DNA from: Hellea sp.
Lineage (GTDB): Bacteria; Pseudomonadota; Alphaproteobacteria; Caulobacterales; Maricaulaceae
Length of the DNA: 50,812 nucleotides
Assembly (NCBI GenBank): GCA_029250925.1
Contig: JAQXEH010000017.1
Coordinates: forward strand, 1 to 50,812
Direction: 5' to 3'
The notes below the pieces were generated by a model that searched no databases, had not been told where the DNA came from, and saw only the letters and a list, made by a program, of their open reading frames with translations. This document shows, piece by piece, positions 27,384-36,008 of this stretch. Numbering within the stretch: the first letter of the stretch is position 1; each line of letters begins with the position of its first letter. Made by a program: the position numbers and the translations under genes.

Positions 27384-28388
27384 ATGTTTGATGAACGTTT
27401 TTATATTTCTTCGGGCCCATTAAAACTATCGTGTATTCTTGAAGGAACTAATTCATTTCTCTTGGATGATAAATGTGGTGAAGAAAAAATATTCTCTGCG
27501 GCTGAATTAGACTCAAGTGTCAAGGGGCAAATATCTTTTCTTTGTAGTAAGAAATACTCAAGTTTAGTTCCTTTAGCATCAGCCTCAGCTTGTTTTGTAA
27601 CTCCCGAATTGTCTGGATTAATAGAGTCTCAGAACATCATACCTATAATATCATCAGCACCTAAAGCACACTTTGCGCGTTCTATTAATAAACTTGTTAA
27701 ATTAAGAAAAAATAAAAATCTAGCTTCTAAATCTTCCATATCAGAAAGCTCAAATATCCATGAAACTGCTATAATTAATGATGGAGCAGTTATTGAAAGT
27801 GGTGTTGAAATATCTCCATTTTGTGTGATTGGACCTGGCGTTCATATTAAATCTAATACATTTATTGGCTCACACACTATTATTAATTGTGCTGTAGTTG
27901 GTACTGGATGTTATATTAAAGCATCTTCGGTGATCGGTGGTTCGGGGTTTGGTATATCAAGTGATGAAGTTGGTATCATAAACATTCCTCATGTGGGCCG
28001 CGTTATAATTGGTAATGATGTATTTATTGGATCTAACACCTGCATTGACCGCGGTTTTATTGGAGATACAATATTAGATAACAATACTAAATTAGATAAC
28101 TTTGTACAAATCGGCCATAATTGTACTATTGGGGCTGGTACGGTTATTGCTGCACAAGCTGGAATTTCAGGAAGTTGTTCTATTGGTAAAGGTGTAAGGA
28201 TGGGAGGTAAGGTAGGTTTATCTGACCATATAAATATAGGTGACTTTGCATCCATTGCTGCGGGTTCAGGAGTTATGAATGATATACCTGCAAAAGAAGT
28301 TTGGAGTGGAGTGCCAGCTATGCCTATAAGAGATCATATGAGGGCTGTTAGTGCTAAGCGTAAATTTGGTAAAAAATTTAAAAAATAG
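27384..28388 (+). CDS. lpxD: UDP-3-O-(3-hydroxyacyl)glucosamine N-acyltransferase
   Basis: Third step of lipid A synthesis: adds the second hydroxyacyl chain from acyl-ACP to UDP-3-O-acylglucosamine. It is 334 residues. An N-terminal uridine-binding domain covers about 1-110, followed by a left-handed parallel beta helix of hexapeptide repeats visible from about 125 to 300 (for example [19 protein letters not shown]). The catalytic histidine is in [13 protein letters not shown] near residue 243. A C-terminal basic helix ends [10 protein letters not shown]. Fatty-acid preference cannot be read. Confidence 0.96.
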   Translation: MFDERFYISSGPLKLSCILEGTNSFLLDDKCGEEKIFSAAELDSSVKGQISFLCSKKYSSLVPLASASACFVTPELSGLIESQNIIPIISSAPKAHFARSINKLVKLRKNKNLASKSSISESSNIHETAIINDGAVIESGVEISPFCVIGPGVHIKSNTFIGSHTIINCAVVGTGCYIKASSVIGGSGFGISSDEVGIINIPHVGRVIIGNDVFIGSNTCIDRGFIGDTILDNNTKLDNFVQIGHNCTIGAGTVIAAQAGISGSCSIGKGVRMGGKVGLSDHINIGDFASIAAGSGVMNDIPAKEVWSGVPAMPIRDHMRAVSAKRKFGKKFKK

Positions 28389-28390
28389 TC

Positions 28391-28846
28391 ATGGAGTGTA
28401 ATAATTATATACTGCCTCTCAATAGAGACTTTATTAAGGGTTTTCTTCCCCATAGAGATCCGATGCTATTTATTGATAATGTTATATCACTTGAAGAAAA
28501 TCAAATAGTTGTAGAGTCGTTTGTCGACCCCAAAGCGAATTACTTTAAAGGTCATTTTCCAGATATGCCAGTCATGCCAGGTGTGTTAATAATTGAGAGT
28601 GTTGCCCAGGCTGGAGCTCTTCTTGTTTCACTAACACGTGGTCTGACAGAAGGAAAATTTATTGCCTTTTCATCAGTCGAGAAGGTTAAGTTTCGTCATT
28701 CAGTTTTACCAGGAGAAAAAATTACTATACATGTAGAAATAGAAAAAATACGTCTTCCATTTTATAAATTTAAAGGGGTTGCTAAAGTGCAAAATAAAGT
28801 ATGTTCTACTTTAGTTTTTTCTGCAGCTGAAATGAGTAACAAATGA
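28391..28846 (+). CDS. fabZ: 3-hydroxyacyl-[acyl-carrier-protein] dehydratase FabZ
   Basis: Dehydrates 3-hydroxyacyl-ACP in fatty-acid elongation and shares its substrate with the flanking Lpx enzymes. It is 151 residues, one hot-dog fold. FLPHRDPMLFID at residues 18-29 and the active-site helix GHFPDMPVMPGVLIIESVAQ near 56-75, with the catalytic His and Glu, are diagnostic. Two bases separate it from lpxD and its stop overlaps the lpxA ATG, so the dehydratase and acyltransferases that compete for hydroxyacyl-ACP are translated together. Confidence 0.97.
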   Translation: MECNNYILPLNRDFIKGFLPHRDPMLFIDNVISLEENQIVVESFVDPKANYFKGHFPDMPVMPGVLIIESVAQAGALLVSLTRGLTEGKFIAFSSVEKVKFRHSVLPGEKITIHVEIEKIRLPFYKFKGVAKVQNKVCSTLVFSAAEMSNK

Positions 28847-29646
28847 GTTCATATGTGCATTCTTCATCATATGTTGATAAAAAAGCGATTATAGCAGATG
28901 GTGTTTCCATTGGTCCTTTTTGCATAGTTGGTCCTGATGTGAAACTGGGGAATAATGTTGAATTAGTTGCCCAGGTGAACTTATCAGGAACAACAAGCAT
29001 TGGTAAAGACTGTAAATTATACCCTTTTGTTTCAATGGGGCATCCCCCGCAGGACATAAAACATAAAGGTGGTGCAGTAAGTATTGAAATTGGTGAGCGT
29101 TGTGTTTTTCGGGAAAATGTGAATATTCACCCTGGGGTGGATTATGGTGAAGCTGTAACTCGTATAGGCAATGACTGTTACTTTATGGTTGGCACCCATT
29201 TGGCACACGAGGGACAAATGGGTGATAATGTCATTATATCAAATGGTGCTCAGATTGGAGGGAATGTAAAAATAGGGAACCACGTAGTATTAGGGGGGCT
29301 ATCTGCAATTCATCAGCATACTAGGATAGGTAACCATGCATTCGTTGGGGGGATGGCAACAGTTACTAAGGATGTAATACCATATGGCTCTGTTATAGGA
29401 AATAAAGCACACCTATCAGGTCTTAATATAATAGGGCTTAAAAGAAGAGGGTATTCTAGAGAAACTATAAGTCATTTAAGGTCGGCGTACCGAATGCTAT
29501 TTGCACAAGAGGGAACTTTTAGTGAGAGAATAAGTGATGCAGAAAGCGCATATTCCAATAATAAACATGTTATGGAAATTGTTAATTTTATAAATAGTCA
29601 AAAAAATAGACGTATATGCATGCCAGCGTCTTGGAAACAATCTTGA
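28843..29646 (+). CDS. lpxA: Acyl-ACP--UDP-N-acetylglucosamine O-acyltransferase
   Basis: First step of lipid A synthesis. The 267-residue protein is a hexapeptide-repeat beta helix from about residue 5 to 190 with repeats such as VSIGPFCIVGPDVKLGNNVE, then a helical C-terminal domain with YRMLFAQEGTFSERI. The catalytic histidine is in VGTHLAHEGQMGD near residue 120. The start overlaps the fabZ stop by four bases, and the end overlaps the start region of lpxI. No frameshift or truncation is seen. Confidence 0.96.
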   Translation: MSSYVHSSSYVDKKAIIADGVSIGPFCIVGPDVKLGNNVELVAQVNLSGTTSIGKDCKLYPFVSMGHPPQDIKHKGGAVSIEIGERCVFRENVNIHPGVDYGEAVTRIGNDCYFMVGTHLAHEGQMGDNVIISNGAQIGGNVKIGNHVVLGGLSAIHQHTRIGNHAFVGGMATVTKDVIPYGSVIGNKAHLSGLNIIGLKRRGYSRETISHLRSAYRMLFAQEGTFSERISDAESAYSNNKHVMEIVNFINSQKNRRICMPASWKQS

Positions 29647-30476
29647 ATATAGGTCTAATAGCTGGTGCGGGTAAATTACCCAAACATATTATTACCGCGG
29701 CAAAAGAAAGCGGCTGCGAATTATTTGTAATAGGTATAAAGAATTTTGCTAATAAGTCTGAATATCCAGAGGCTCAATTTTATCATGCTTCGGAATTCGG
29801 AAAAATCCTAAAAATCTTAAAAAATAATAATGTAACCGATGTATGTTTTGCTGGTGTAATAAAACGGCCTGACTTTAGCAGTTTTAAACCTGACCTCAAA
29901 GGAATCATGCACTTAAAAGGTTTAATTAATGCATCGAAAAGGGGTGACGACTCACTGATGCGTTATATTATGAACTTATTTGAAAAAGAGGGGTTTGGAA
30001 TAGTCTCACCTCAAGTACTGTGCAAAGATTTACTTTTACCTGAAGGTAGTTTGAATTCTACGCCTATAAGTGATGCGCATAAACTCGATATAGATAAAGG
30101 CATATCAATTGCCCAGATTATTGGTAGCTATGACATTGGGCAATCTGTCGTAGTGTGCAACGGTCTTGTTTTAGCTTTAGAAGCTCAAGAGGGAACTGAT
30201 CTAATGTTAGAGCGCGTGTCTAAACTACCCAGGGAAATTAGGGGGGACATACAAAACCCTAAGGGTGTATTAGTAAAAGTGGTAAAGCCGTCTCAAGATA
30301 CTCGTATTGACTTACCTACTATCGGGCCTGAAACAATTAAAAGAGCATCTGAAGCTGGGTTATCTGGTGTTGCGGGCATTAGCGGTAAGACTCTTATTTT
30401 AGAGCGAACTAATGTAATTAAATTAGCTGACCAGTTGGGCTTGTTTGTTGTTGGCATTAATTCAAGAGAAAAATGA
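29643..30476 (+). CDS. lpxI: UDP-2,3-diacylglucosamine pyrophosphatase LpxI
   Basis: Hydrolyses UDP-2,3-diacylglucosamine to lipid X, the role of LpxH in enterics; LpxI is the usual alphaproteobacterial enzyme. I place the start at a TTG overlapping the lpxA stop (TTGA), because GGAA lies six bases upstream and the protein then begins MNIGLIAGAGKLP, the expected N-terminus; the product is 277 residues. An ATG at 29616 would add nine residues but has no ribosome-binding site. Conserved segments include AGVIKRPDFSSFKPDLKG, GDDSLMRYIM, VVCNGLVLALEAQEGTD and a KVVKPSQDTRIDLPTIGPET block near the C-terminus. Confidence 0.92.
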   Translation: MNIGLIAGAGKLPKHIITAAKESGCELFVIGIKNFANKSEYPEAQFYHASEFGKILKILKNNNVTDVCFAGVIKRPDFSSFKPDLKGIMHLKGLINASKRGDDSLMRYIMNLFEKEGFGIVSPQVLCKDLLLPEGSLNSTPISDAHKLDIDKGISIAQIIGSYDIGQSVVVCNGLVLALEAQEGTDLMLERVSKLPREIRGDIQNPKGVLVKVVKPSQDTRIDLPTIGPETIKRASEAGLSGVAGISGKTLILERTNVIKLADQLGLFVVGINSREK

Positions 30477-31627
30477 CAAAATCAGTTTATATTGTAGCTG
30501 TTGAAAGTTCTGCAGATCATGTTGGTGCGGGTCTAATAAAAAATATTAAAAAAAAATCATCTGCTATAAAGTTATTAGGAGTTGGAGGTCCCTTCATGGA
30601 AACTGAAGGATTGATTAGTAGAGTTGATATTACAGGCCTTGCAATTGTTGGTTTCGTTGAACCACTAAAGTCCTATCCCAAGATAATGTTATCAATTAAA
30701 AATACAGTAAATGATATTTTATTAACAAGCCCTGATGTAGTTGTTTTAATTGATAGCTGGGGCTTTATGATTAGGGTTGCTAAAAAACTTAAAAAATCTG
30801 GCTATAAAGGTAAAATAGTAAAATATATAGCTCCTCAAGTTTGGGCTATGAGAAAGAAAAGATCCAAGGTTTTATCAAGGTATACAGATCACCTTTTATC
30901 AATTCATGATTTTGAGTCACAGTATTTTGAAACTAATGGATTAAGTGTAACATATGTTGGCAATCCAGTTTTTGATACAAAAAATATTTTTCAAAAAAAA
31001 GATATAGCTTACAAAAATCTTGATATTAGCCCATCCGACAAAGTACTCGCTATTTGCTTTGGCAGTAGAAGCTCTGAAATTAATAATCTTATCGAGCCTT
31101 TTATTGAGACAGTTCTTAAATTAATAGCTATCTGGCCTAACCTGCGAGTTATTAGCCCTGTTTCTGGAGCAGTAATAAAGGATATTGAACTCGCTAAACT
31201 TAACGATAAGAGATTAGATAGTGTAACTTTCGTTGATGAAAAATTTAAAGAATCCGTATTTAATATTAGTACAGCCGCTCTTGCATGTTCAGGTACAGTT
31301 ACTACTCAATTAGCTTTAGCTGGTGTTCCAACTGTAGTTGCCTACAAATTAAATCCTATTACTTTTATTATAGCGAAGATTTTATATAAACCCAAATATA
31401 TATCGTTAGTAAATATTTCAGCTGGGGAGGAATTAATGCCTGAGTTTTTACAGAAAGACGTTAACTCTAATACTTTAAGTAAAGCTCTTAATCTATACAT
31501 TCAAAATGATGGACTACGCGAAAAGTTAAGTAAGAAGATATATCATCAAATTGCAAAAATGAGACCTAAAGGAAAATTAGGAAATAATTTAGCAGCAGAA
31601 AAAATCTTAGATTTTATTGATAATTAG
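30473..31627 (+). CDS. lpxB: Lipid-A-disaccharide synthase
   Basis: GT19 glycosyltransferase that joins UDP-diacylglucosamine and lipid X into the lipid A disaccharide, using the LpxI product made by the gene before it. It is 384 residues and starts with ATGA overlapping lpxI. The N-terminal VAVESSADHVGAGLI is close to the family GExSGD glycine motif, though with ADH instead of GD; KYIAPQVWAMRKKRS near 115 and CSGTVTTQLALAGVPTVVAYK near 275 are diagnostic. It ends the plus-strand run and its stop lies one base from the end of gltA on the other strand. Confidence 0.95.
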   Translation: MTKSVYIVAVESSADHVGAGLIKNIKKKSSAIKLLGVGGPFMETEGLISRVDITGLAIVGFVEPLKSYPKIMLSIKNTVNDILLTSPDVVVLIDSWGFMIRVAKKLKKSGYKGKIVKYIAPQVWAMRKKRSKVLSRYTDHLLSIHDFESQYFETNGLSVTYVGNPVFDTKNIFQKKDIAYKNLDISPSDKVLAICFGSRSSEINNLIEPFIETVLKLIAIWPNLRVISPVSGAVIKDIELAKLNDKRLDSVTFVDEKFKESVFNISTAALACSGTVTTQLALAGVPTVVAYKLNPITFIIAKILYKPKYISLVNISAGEELMPEFLQKDVNSNTLSKALNLYIQNDGLREKLSKKIYHQIAKMRPKGKLGNNLAAEKILDFIDN

Positions 31628-31628
31628 T

Positions 31629-32930
31629 TTATCTATTGCTGATTGGGATGTAATTTCTTTCCGCTGCCCCAGAATATAATTGTCTAGGTCGCCCAATTCT
31701 TTGACTCGGATCTTCTAGCATTTCATTCCATTGTGATATCCAACCTACTGTACGAGCTAATGCAAATAATACGGTGAACATTGATGTAGGAAAACCTAGT
31801 GCAGATAGAACTATTCCAGAATAAAAATCTACATTTGGATATAATTTTTTTGCTACAAAGTATTCGTCCTCTAAGGCGATTTTTTCCAACTCTTTAGCAA
31901 CAGCTAGGATAGGGTTATCTAAATCAAGTTCTTCCAGCACATCATGAGCGACCTTTTGCAATACTCGAGACCTAGGGTCAAAATTCTTATAAACTCTATG
32001 GCCGAAACCCATAAGCCTAAATGGGTCCTGTTTATCTTTTGCTTTTGCTATGTATTCTGGGATTCTATCAACCGTACCTATTTCTCTTAACATATTTAAA
32101 CAAGCTTCGTTAGCGCCTCCGTGACTAGGTCCCCAAAGGCAAGCAATTCCTGCAGCAATACATGCATAGGGGTTAGCTCCTGATGACCCAGCAAGCCTTA
32201 CAGTTGACGTGGAAGCGTTTTGTTCATGATCAGCATGTAATATAAATATTTTATCCATAGCATTAGATATGGTCTTACTTATTTTATATTTTTCAGCTGG
32301 TACTGAAAAGCACATATGTAAAAAATTTTCAGCATATGACAACTCATTATTTGGATAAACATGAGGTTGACCAATGGAGTATTTGTAGCAGCGTGCTGCT
32401 ATTGTGGGCATTTTTGCTATTAAACGATGCATAGCAATGTCCCTAGCTTCATCCACAGTTGTATGAGCTTCATCATGATAAAAACCTGATAAAGCCCCAA
32501 CTGTTCCACACATCATTGCCATGGGGTGGCTATCACGCCTAAAACCATGAAAAAATTGTTCTACTTGGTCATGGAGCATTGTGTGTTCGGTGATAGTACG
32601 GGTAAATTTTTCATTTTGATTAATATTTGGAAGTTCTCCATTAATCATTAGATATGCTACTTCTAAAAAAGTCGAATTTTCAGCAAGTTGCTCTATGGGG
32701 TAGCCTCGATGTAATAGTTTTCCTTTTTGACCATCTATGAAGGTTATTTGAGACTCAGTTGAGCATGTGGATGTGAACCCAGGGTCGAAGGTAAAATGAC
32801 CTGTGTATTTATGGAGGGCGCGCACATCAATTCCTGGTGCGCCTAATGAACCTCGCATCACGGGCAATTCGAATGTTTTATTATCAATAGATATTGTTGC
32901 GGTGCCTGTATTTTTTATTTTATTATCCAT
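31629..32930 (-). CDS. gltA: Citrate synthase, type I/II hexameric form
   Basis: Condenses acetyl-CoA and oxaloacetate to enter the TCA cycle. It is 433 residues. An N-terminal beta domain precedes [20 protein letters not shown]. Catalytic histidines are in [10 protein letters not shown] and [17 protein letters not shown], and the catalytic aspartate in [14 protein letters not shown]. The N-terminal extension is that of the NADH-sensitive Gram-negative type. The ATG directly follows the gltX stop (TAA then ATG) and a GAGG ribosome-binding site lies within the end of gltX, so it is the second gene of a gltX-gltA pair. Confidence 0.97.
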   Translation of the reverse strand: MDNKIKNTGTATISIDNKTFELPVMRGSLGAPGIDVRALHKYTGHFTFDPGFTSTCSTESQITFIDGQKGKLLHRGYPIEQLAENSTFLEVAYLMINGELPNINQNEKFTRTITEHTMLHDQVEQFFHGFRRDSHPMAMMCGTVGALSGFYHDEAHTTVDEARDIAMHRLIAKMPTIAARCYKYSIGQPHVYPNNELSYAENFLHMCFSVPAEKYKISKTISNAMDKIFILHADHEQNASTSTVRLAGSSGANPYACIAAGIACLWGPSHGGANEACLNMLREIGTVDRIPEYIAKAKDKQDPFRLMGFGHRVYKNFDPRSRVLQKVAHDVLEELDLDNPILAVAKELEKIALEDEYFVAKKLYPNVDFYSGIVLSALGFPTSMFTVLFALARTVGWISQWNEMLEDPSQRIGRPRQLYSGAAERNYIPISNR

Positions 32931-34358
32931 TTATTCCTCAATTAAGTCTTTATATTCATCGGTAATATTCTGAAGTCTTAGTAATGTTTCATTTTTACCA
33001 AGGTAGTATAATACAAGTGATAAGTCAGGTGAGGGCCTGCCTCCAGTAAGCGCCATTCTAACTGGCTGACCTAATCTACCGAAACCAATATTTTTAACCT
33101 CTAAGTAACTTTCAATTACCTGTTGAATATTATCGTTGTTCCATTCTGGCTCTTCTAAGCATTTAAGTTTGAAAGTCAAAGCCGATAGGTGTTCTAAAGC
33201 ACCATTTTTATGAAAAGATTTTTTATTTTTTTCAGTAAAATGCAAAGGCCGTGATAAAAGCAAATATTCAGCTTGATCGGCAAGGTCAATTAAGTTTTTT
33301 GAACGAGATTTTAACGAGGGCATAGCATCTAGTAGTCTTTTCTTTAAGGTATCGTTTAATTTGTATTCATTTTTACTTTTTATTATTGTGGTGAGTAAAG
33401 TTAATAGGGTTTCATCATTTTCTCTCATTATATGCTGTCCATTGATGTAATCCATTTTATCAAAGTCCAATCGAGCAGGTGCAGAGTTGACTCCTTTCGT
33501 TGAGAAAACCTTTGTAATGCTTTGTTCGTCAAAGAAGAGTTCATCATTACCATGTGCCCAGCCCAATTTTAAGAGATAGTTTTTTAAACCACTTGGTAAA
33601 TACCCCATATCTCTATATTCTTGAACGCTTAATGCACCATGACGTTTCGATAGTTTCTTTCCATCTGGACCATGTATTAGGGATAAGTGCGCCCAGATCG
33701 GAATCGTCCAACCTAGAGCTTGATAAACCATTGCTTGCCGGCCAGCATTAATTAAGTGATCATCACCTCTTACTACATGAGTAATATTCATGTTATGATC
33801 ATCAACTACGACTGCAAGCATGTAAGTTGGCGTTCCATCTGCGCGCAGAAGAACAAAATCATCAAAATTTGCATTATCCCAATTTATATTGCCTTGAACT
33901 AGGTCTTTTATTTGAGTGTTTCCATCGGGTACACGAAAACGAATAGTATAAGGCTTATTTTGCTCTGACTTTTTGTCTCTGTACGGGCTCCTAAATGATT
34001 TCCCTGTTTTTAAGGCTTCTGTACGAAGCTTCTCCAATTCCTCAGTAGATGCGTAGCATTTATATGCAAATTGAGTTTCTAAAAGTTTGTGAGCGGCTTT
34101 AATATGGTGTTCTTCATTAGCAGATTGAAAAACTATTTCCCCATCATGTTTGATTTCTAGCCAATTTAAACCCTCAATGATTGCATTTGTTGCTTCTTTA
34201 GTAGATCTAATCTTGTCTGTATCCTCAATACGGAGATGAAATTCCCCGTTGAGACTTTTGGCGAAATAATAATTGAAGAGAGCTGTCCTGGCGCCACCAA
34301 TATGAAGAAAACCAGTAGGAGAGGGAGCAAAGCGAGTTATAATTTTTTTTACTGACAT
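32931..34358 (-). CDS. gltX: Glutamyl-tRNA synthetase
   Basis: Class I synthetase that charges tRNA-Glu. It is 475 residues. The HIGH motif is in RFAPSPTGFLHIGGARTALF at residues 9-28, the KMSKS motif is KKLSKRHG near 242, and the anticodon-binding helices fill the rest. Whether it is discriminating, or also charges tRNA-Gln for the amidotransferase route, cannot be settled from the sequence alone; many alphaproteobacteria lack GlnRS and use the second route. No good ribosome-binding site precedes the ATG; a 12-bp palindrome lies 36 bases upstream. Confidence 0.96.
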   Translation of the reverse strand: MSVKKIITRFAPSPTGFLHIGGARTALFNYYFAKSLNGEFHLRIEDTDKIRSTKEATNAIIEGLNWLEIKHDGEIVFQSANEEHHIKAAHKLLETQFAYKCYASTEELEKLRTEALKTGKSFRSPYRDKKSEQNKPYTIRFRVPDGNTQIKDLVQGNINWDNANFDDFVLLRADGTPTYMLAVVVDDHNMNITHVVRGDDHLINAGRQAMVYQALGWTIPIWAHLSLIHGPDGKKLSKRHGALSVQEYRDMGYLPSGLKNYLLKLGWAHGNDELFFDEQSITKVFSTKGVNSAPARLDFDKMDYINGQHIMRENDETLLTLLTTIIKSKNEYKLNDTLKKRLLDAMPSLKSRSKNLIDLADQAEYLLLSRPLHFTEKNKKSFHKNGALEHLSALTFKLKCLEEPEWNNDNIQQVIESYLEVKNIGFGRLGQPVRMALTGGRPSPDLSLVLYYLGKNETLLRLQNITDEYKDLIEE

Positions 34359-34393
34359 TAATAAATATTTTTTGTTGTTTGAAGGTAAGCGTA

Positions 34394-34405
34394 TCTCATA
34401 TGAGA
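34394..34405. repeat. 12-bp perfect palindrome upstream of gltX
   Basis: TCTCATATGAGA is a perfect palindrome centred on CATATG in the 150-base gap between lexA and gltX, 36 bases before the gltX ATG. A transcription-factor operator is possible. No clear sigma-70 hexamers surround it, so this is tentative. Confidence 0.3.
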
Positions 34406-34468
34406 AAGCTAATTAACAGAAATAAATTCTTATTTTAATGGATTATTACGTTGAATTGCCATTCTGGA

Positions 34469-34492
34469 AATAAACTGGCTTTGAAGTTTATT
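34469..34492 (-). terminator. Hairpin downstream of lexA, possible weak terminator
   Basis: AATAAACT at 34469-34476 pairs with AGTTTATT at 34485-34492 around an 8-base loop, 17 bases past the lexA stop. The stem is AT-rich and on the minus strand is followed by only a short T run (TTTCC when read from within the stem), so termination would be inefficient. Confidence 0.3.
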
Positions 34493-34508
34493 ATTTAATT
34501 TAAATGAT

Positions 34509-35144
34509 TTAATTATATTTACGTACTAAACCAACCAAAATACCCTGCACATTAACTCTGTCTGGACCAAAAACCTTAGTCGTGTAATTCTTATTTTCGG
34601 GTATTAATTCAACTGTATTTCCGGAAGCATAAATTCGTTTTAAAGTAGCTTCTTCTTGATCTACTAACGCAACGACTATCTGATTATTGCGGGCTGTAGA
34701 TGATTTCTTTATGACAACAATATCTCCATCTAGAATTCCTGCTTCAATCATTGAGTCTCCTTCAACTTCAAGAGCAAAATGATTTGCTCCTACCATAGTT
34801 GAAGGAACAGAGACCTTGCTGTAGCTGTCTTCTATGGCAGCTATTGGGTTGCCAGCAGCTATTTTTCCTACAAAAGGTATTTCGTGCTCATCGTTAGCTG
34901 GCTGCAGAATATGATCATCTTCGGAATAAAGAGGAATACTTTTTAAAACTTCTATTGCCCTTGCTTTATTGGGTAGGCGACGAATAAAACCTCTATCTTC
35001 TAGTGCAGTGATTAATCTGTGTATTCCTGACTTAGAGGCTAGCCCTAAACTGTCTTTCATTTCATCATAGGAGGGAGTTATACCAGTTTCTTTTATTTTT
35101 TTATCAATAAGAAGAAGTAGTGTCTTTTGTTTTTTTGTAAGCAT
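34509..35144 (-). CDS. lexA: LexA repressor
   Basis: Repressor of the SOS DNA-damage regulon that cleaves itself when RecA filaments form. I chose the ATG at 35144 (MLTKKQKTLLLLIDKKI), giving 211 residues, because GAGG lies six bases upstream; an ATG nine codons earlier has no such site. The winged helix-turn-helix covers about residues 1-70 with SYDEMKDSLGLASKSGIHRL as the DNA-reading part. The Ala-Gly cleavage site is in VGKIAAGNPIA, the catalytic serine in EGDSMIEAGI, and the catalytic lysine in EATLKRIYAS. A canonical operator overlaps its promoter, so it is self-regulated. Confidence 0.96.
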   Translation of the reverse strand: MLTKKQKTLLLLIDKKIKETGITPSYDEMKDSLGLASKSGIHRLITALEDRGFIRRLPNKARAIEVLKSIPLYSEDDHILQPANDEHEIPFVGKIAAGNPIAAIEDSYSKVSVPSTMVGANHFALEVEGDSMIEAGILDGDIVVIKKSSTARNNQIVVALVDQEEATLKRIYASGNTVELIPENKNYTTKVFGPDRVNVQGILVGLVRKYN

Positions 35145-35179
35145 TTGTGACCTCGAACAAACTAGCAACATTTAAGTTT

Positions 35180-35207
35180 GTTCTACAGATGTTCTTAATA
35201 AAGTCAA
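35180..35207 (-). promoter_or_regulatory. lexA promoter with overlapping LexA operator (SOS box)
   Basis: On the minus strand TTGACT (35207-35202) and TAGAAC (35185-35180) are spaced by 16 bases. GTTC-TACAGAT-GTTC at 35180-35194, read on the plus strand, is a perfect GTTC-N7-GTTC alphaproteobacterial SOS box that covers the -10 and part of the spacer. A weaker half-match, GAACAAACTAGCAAC at 35155-35169, lies in the leader. The layout indicates negative autoregulation. Confidence 0.82.
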
Positions 35208-35234
35208 GCTTTCTACTTTATTTTGTAATGGCCT

Positions 35235-36008
35235 TTAAAATACTGGTTTTCGTTTTTTTAAAAAAGCTTCATATCCTTTTCGAAAATCCTTACTATCGAA
35301 CGCACTATTTATTTTTTCATCTATTGTGGGACTTGCTTTTATTTTTCCGTTTTCTATTTCGCTTATAATTTCCTTTATTATCATGAGTGAATTTGGCGAA
35401 TTATTTGCCAGTAAGGTAGCATACTCTAAAGTTTTCATCTCTAGTTCTTTGGTTGGGAATATATGTTCTAACATGCTAAGCTTTTCAGCTTCATCTGCTT
35501 TAATAATTCGTGCTGAAAAAAGCATGTCTTTAGCCTTAGAAATTCCAACGGTCGCAACCAGTCTTTTTATTTCTGAAAATGGATATATGATGCCTAATTT
35601 AGCAGGCGTAACAGCTAGATAAGCATTTTCTGATGCTATGCGTATATCACAAGCAAGAGCTAAACCACAACCACCGCCTACAGCTCCCCCTTTAATCATA
35701 GCTATTGTGGGTCTAGGAAAGTGCACCAGAGCATTAAATGCTTTATTAATAGATTTGCTAAAATCATACGATGAATTAGGGGTGGCGAAGACAGCTTTAA
35801 ACTCAGAAATATCCCCACCTGCGCTAAATGAATCTCCTTCACCCCTTACGATGAGAACCCTTAGATTTTTATCATTTTTTAATTTTTGAATAACTTGAGG
35901 TAAATTTTTCCACATCCTTAATGAGAGAGCATTTCTTTTTTTTGGATTGGAAAACTCAATCCAAGCTATATGCTTGGTATGATAGCCTGAATTTATTGCA
36001 CCCTTCAT
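35235..36008 (-). CDS. Crotonase-fold protein (enoyl-CoA hydratase/isomerase family), probably not a hydratase
   Basis: A 257-residue crotonase. The two oxyanion-hole segments are present: FSAGGDISEF near residue 61 and KGGAVGGGCGLALACDIRIA near 104. However both acid/base glutamates of true enoyl-CoA hydratases are missing: the GGGCE position reads GGGCG, and the QPE position reads VTPA. It should therefore bind a CoA thioester and stabilise an enolate but do a different reaction, such as isomerisation, decarboxylation or hydrolysis; the substrate is unknown. It overlaps the trpC stop by four bases (ATGA) and is thus the last gene of the ppiD-trp transcript, in the place where related genomes usually have moaC-moeA. 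Confidence 0.85.
   Translation of the reverse strand: MKGAINSGYHTKHIAWIEFSNPKKRNALSLRMWKNLPQVIQKLKNDKNLRVLIVRGEGDSFSAGGDISEFKAVFATPNSSYDFSKSINKAFNALVHFPRPTIAMIKGGAVGGGCGLALACDIRIASENAYLAVTPAKLGIIYPFSEIKRLVATVGISKAKDMLFSARIIKADEAEKLSMLEHIFPTKELEMKTLEYATLLANNSPNSLMIIKEIISEIENGKIKASPTIDEKINSAFDSKDFRKGYEAFLKKRKPVF

Noticed and set aside
29616-29642. ATG at 29616 as the lpxI start
   Set aside because: It lacks a ribosome-binding site and adds nine residues before the conserved N-terminus; the TTG at 29643 has GGAA six bases upstream. The earlier ATG remains possible.
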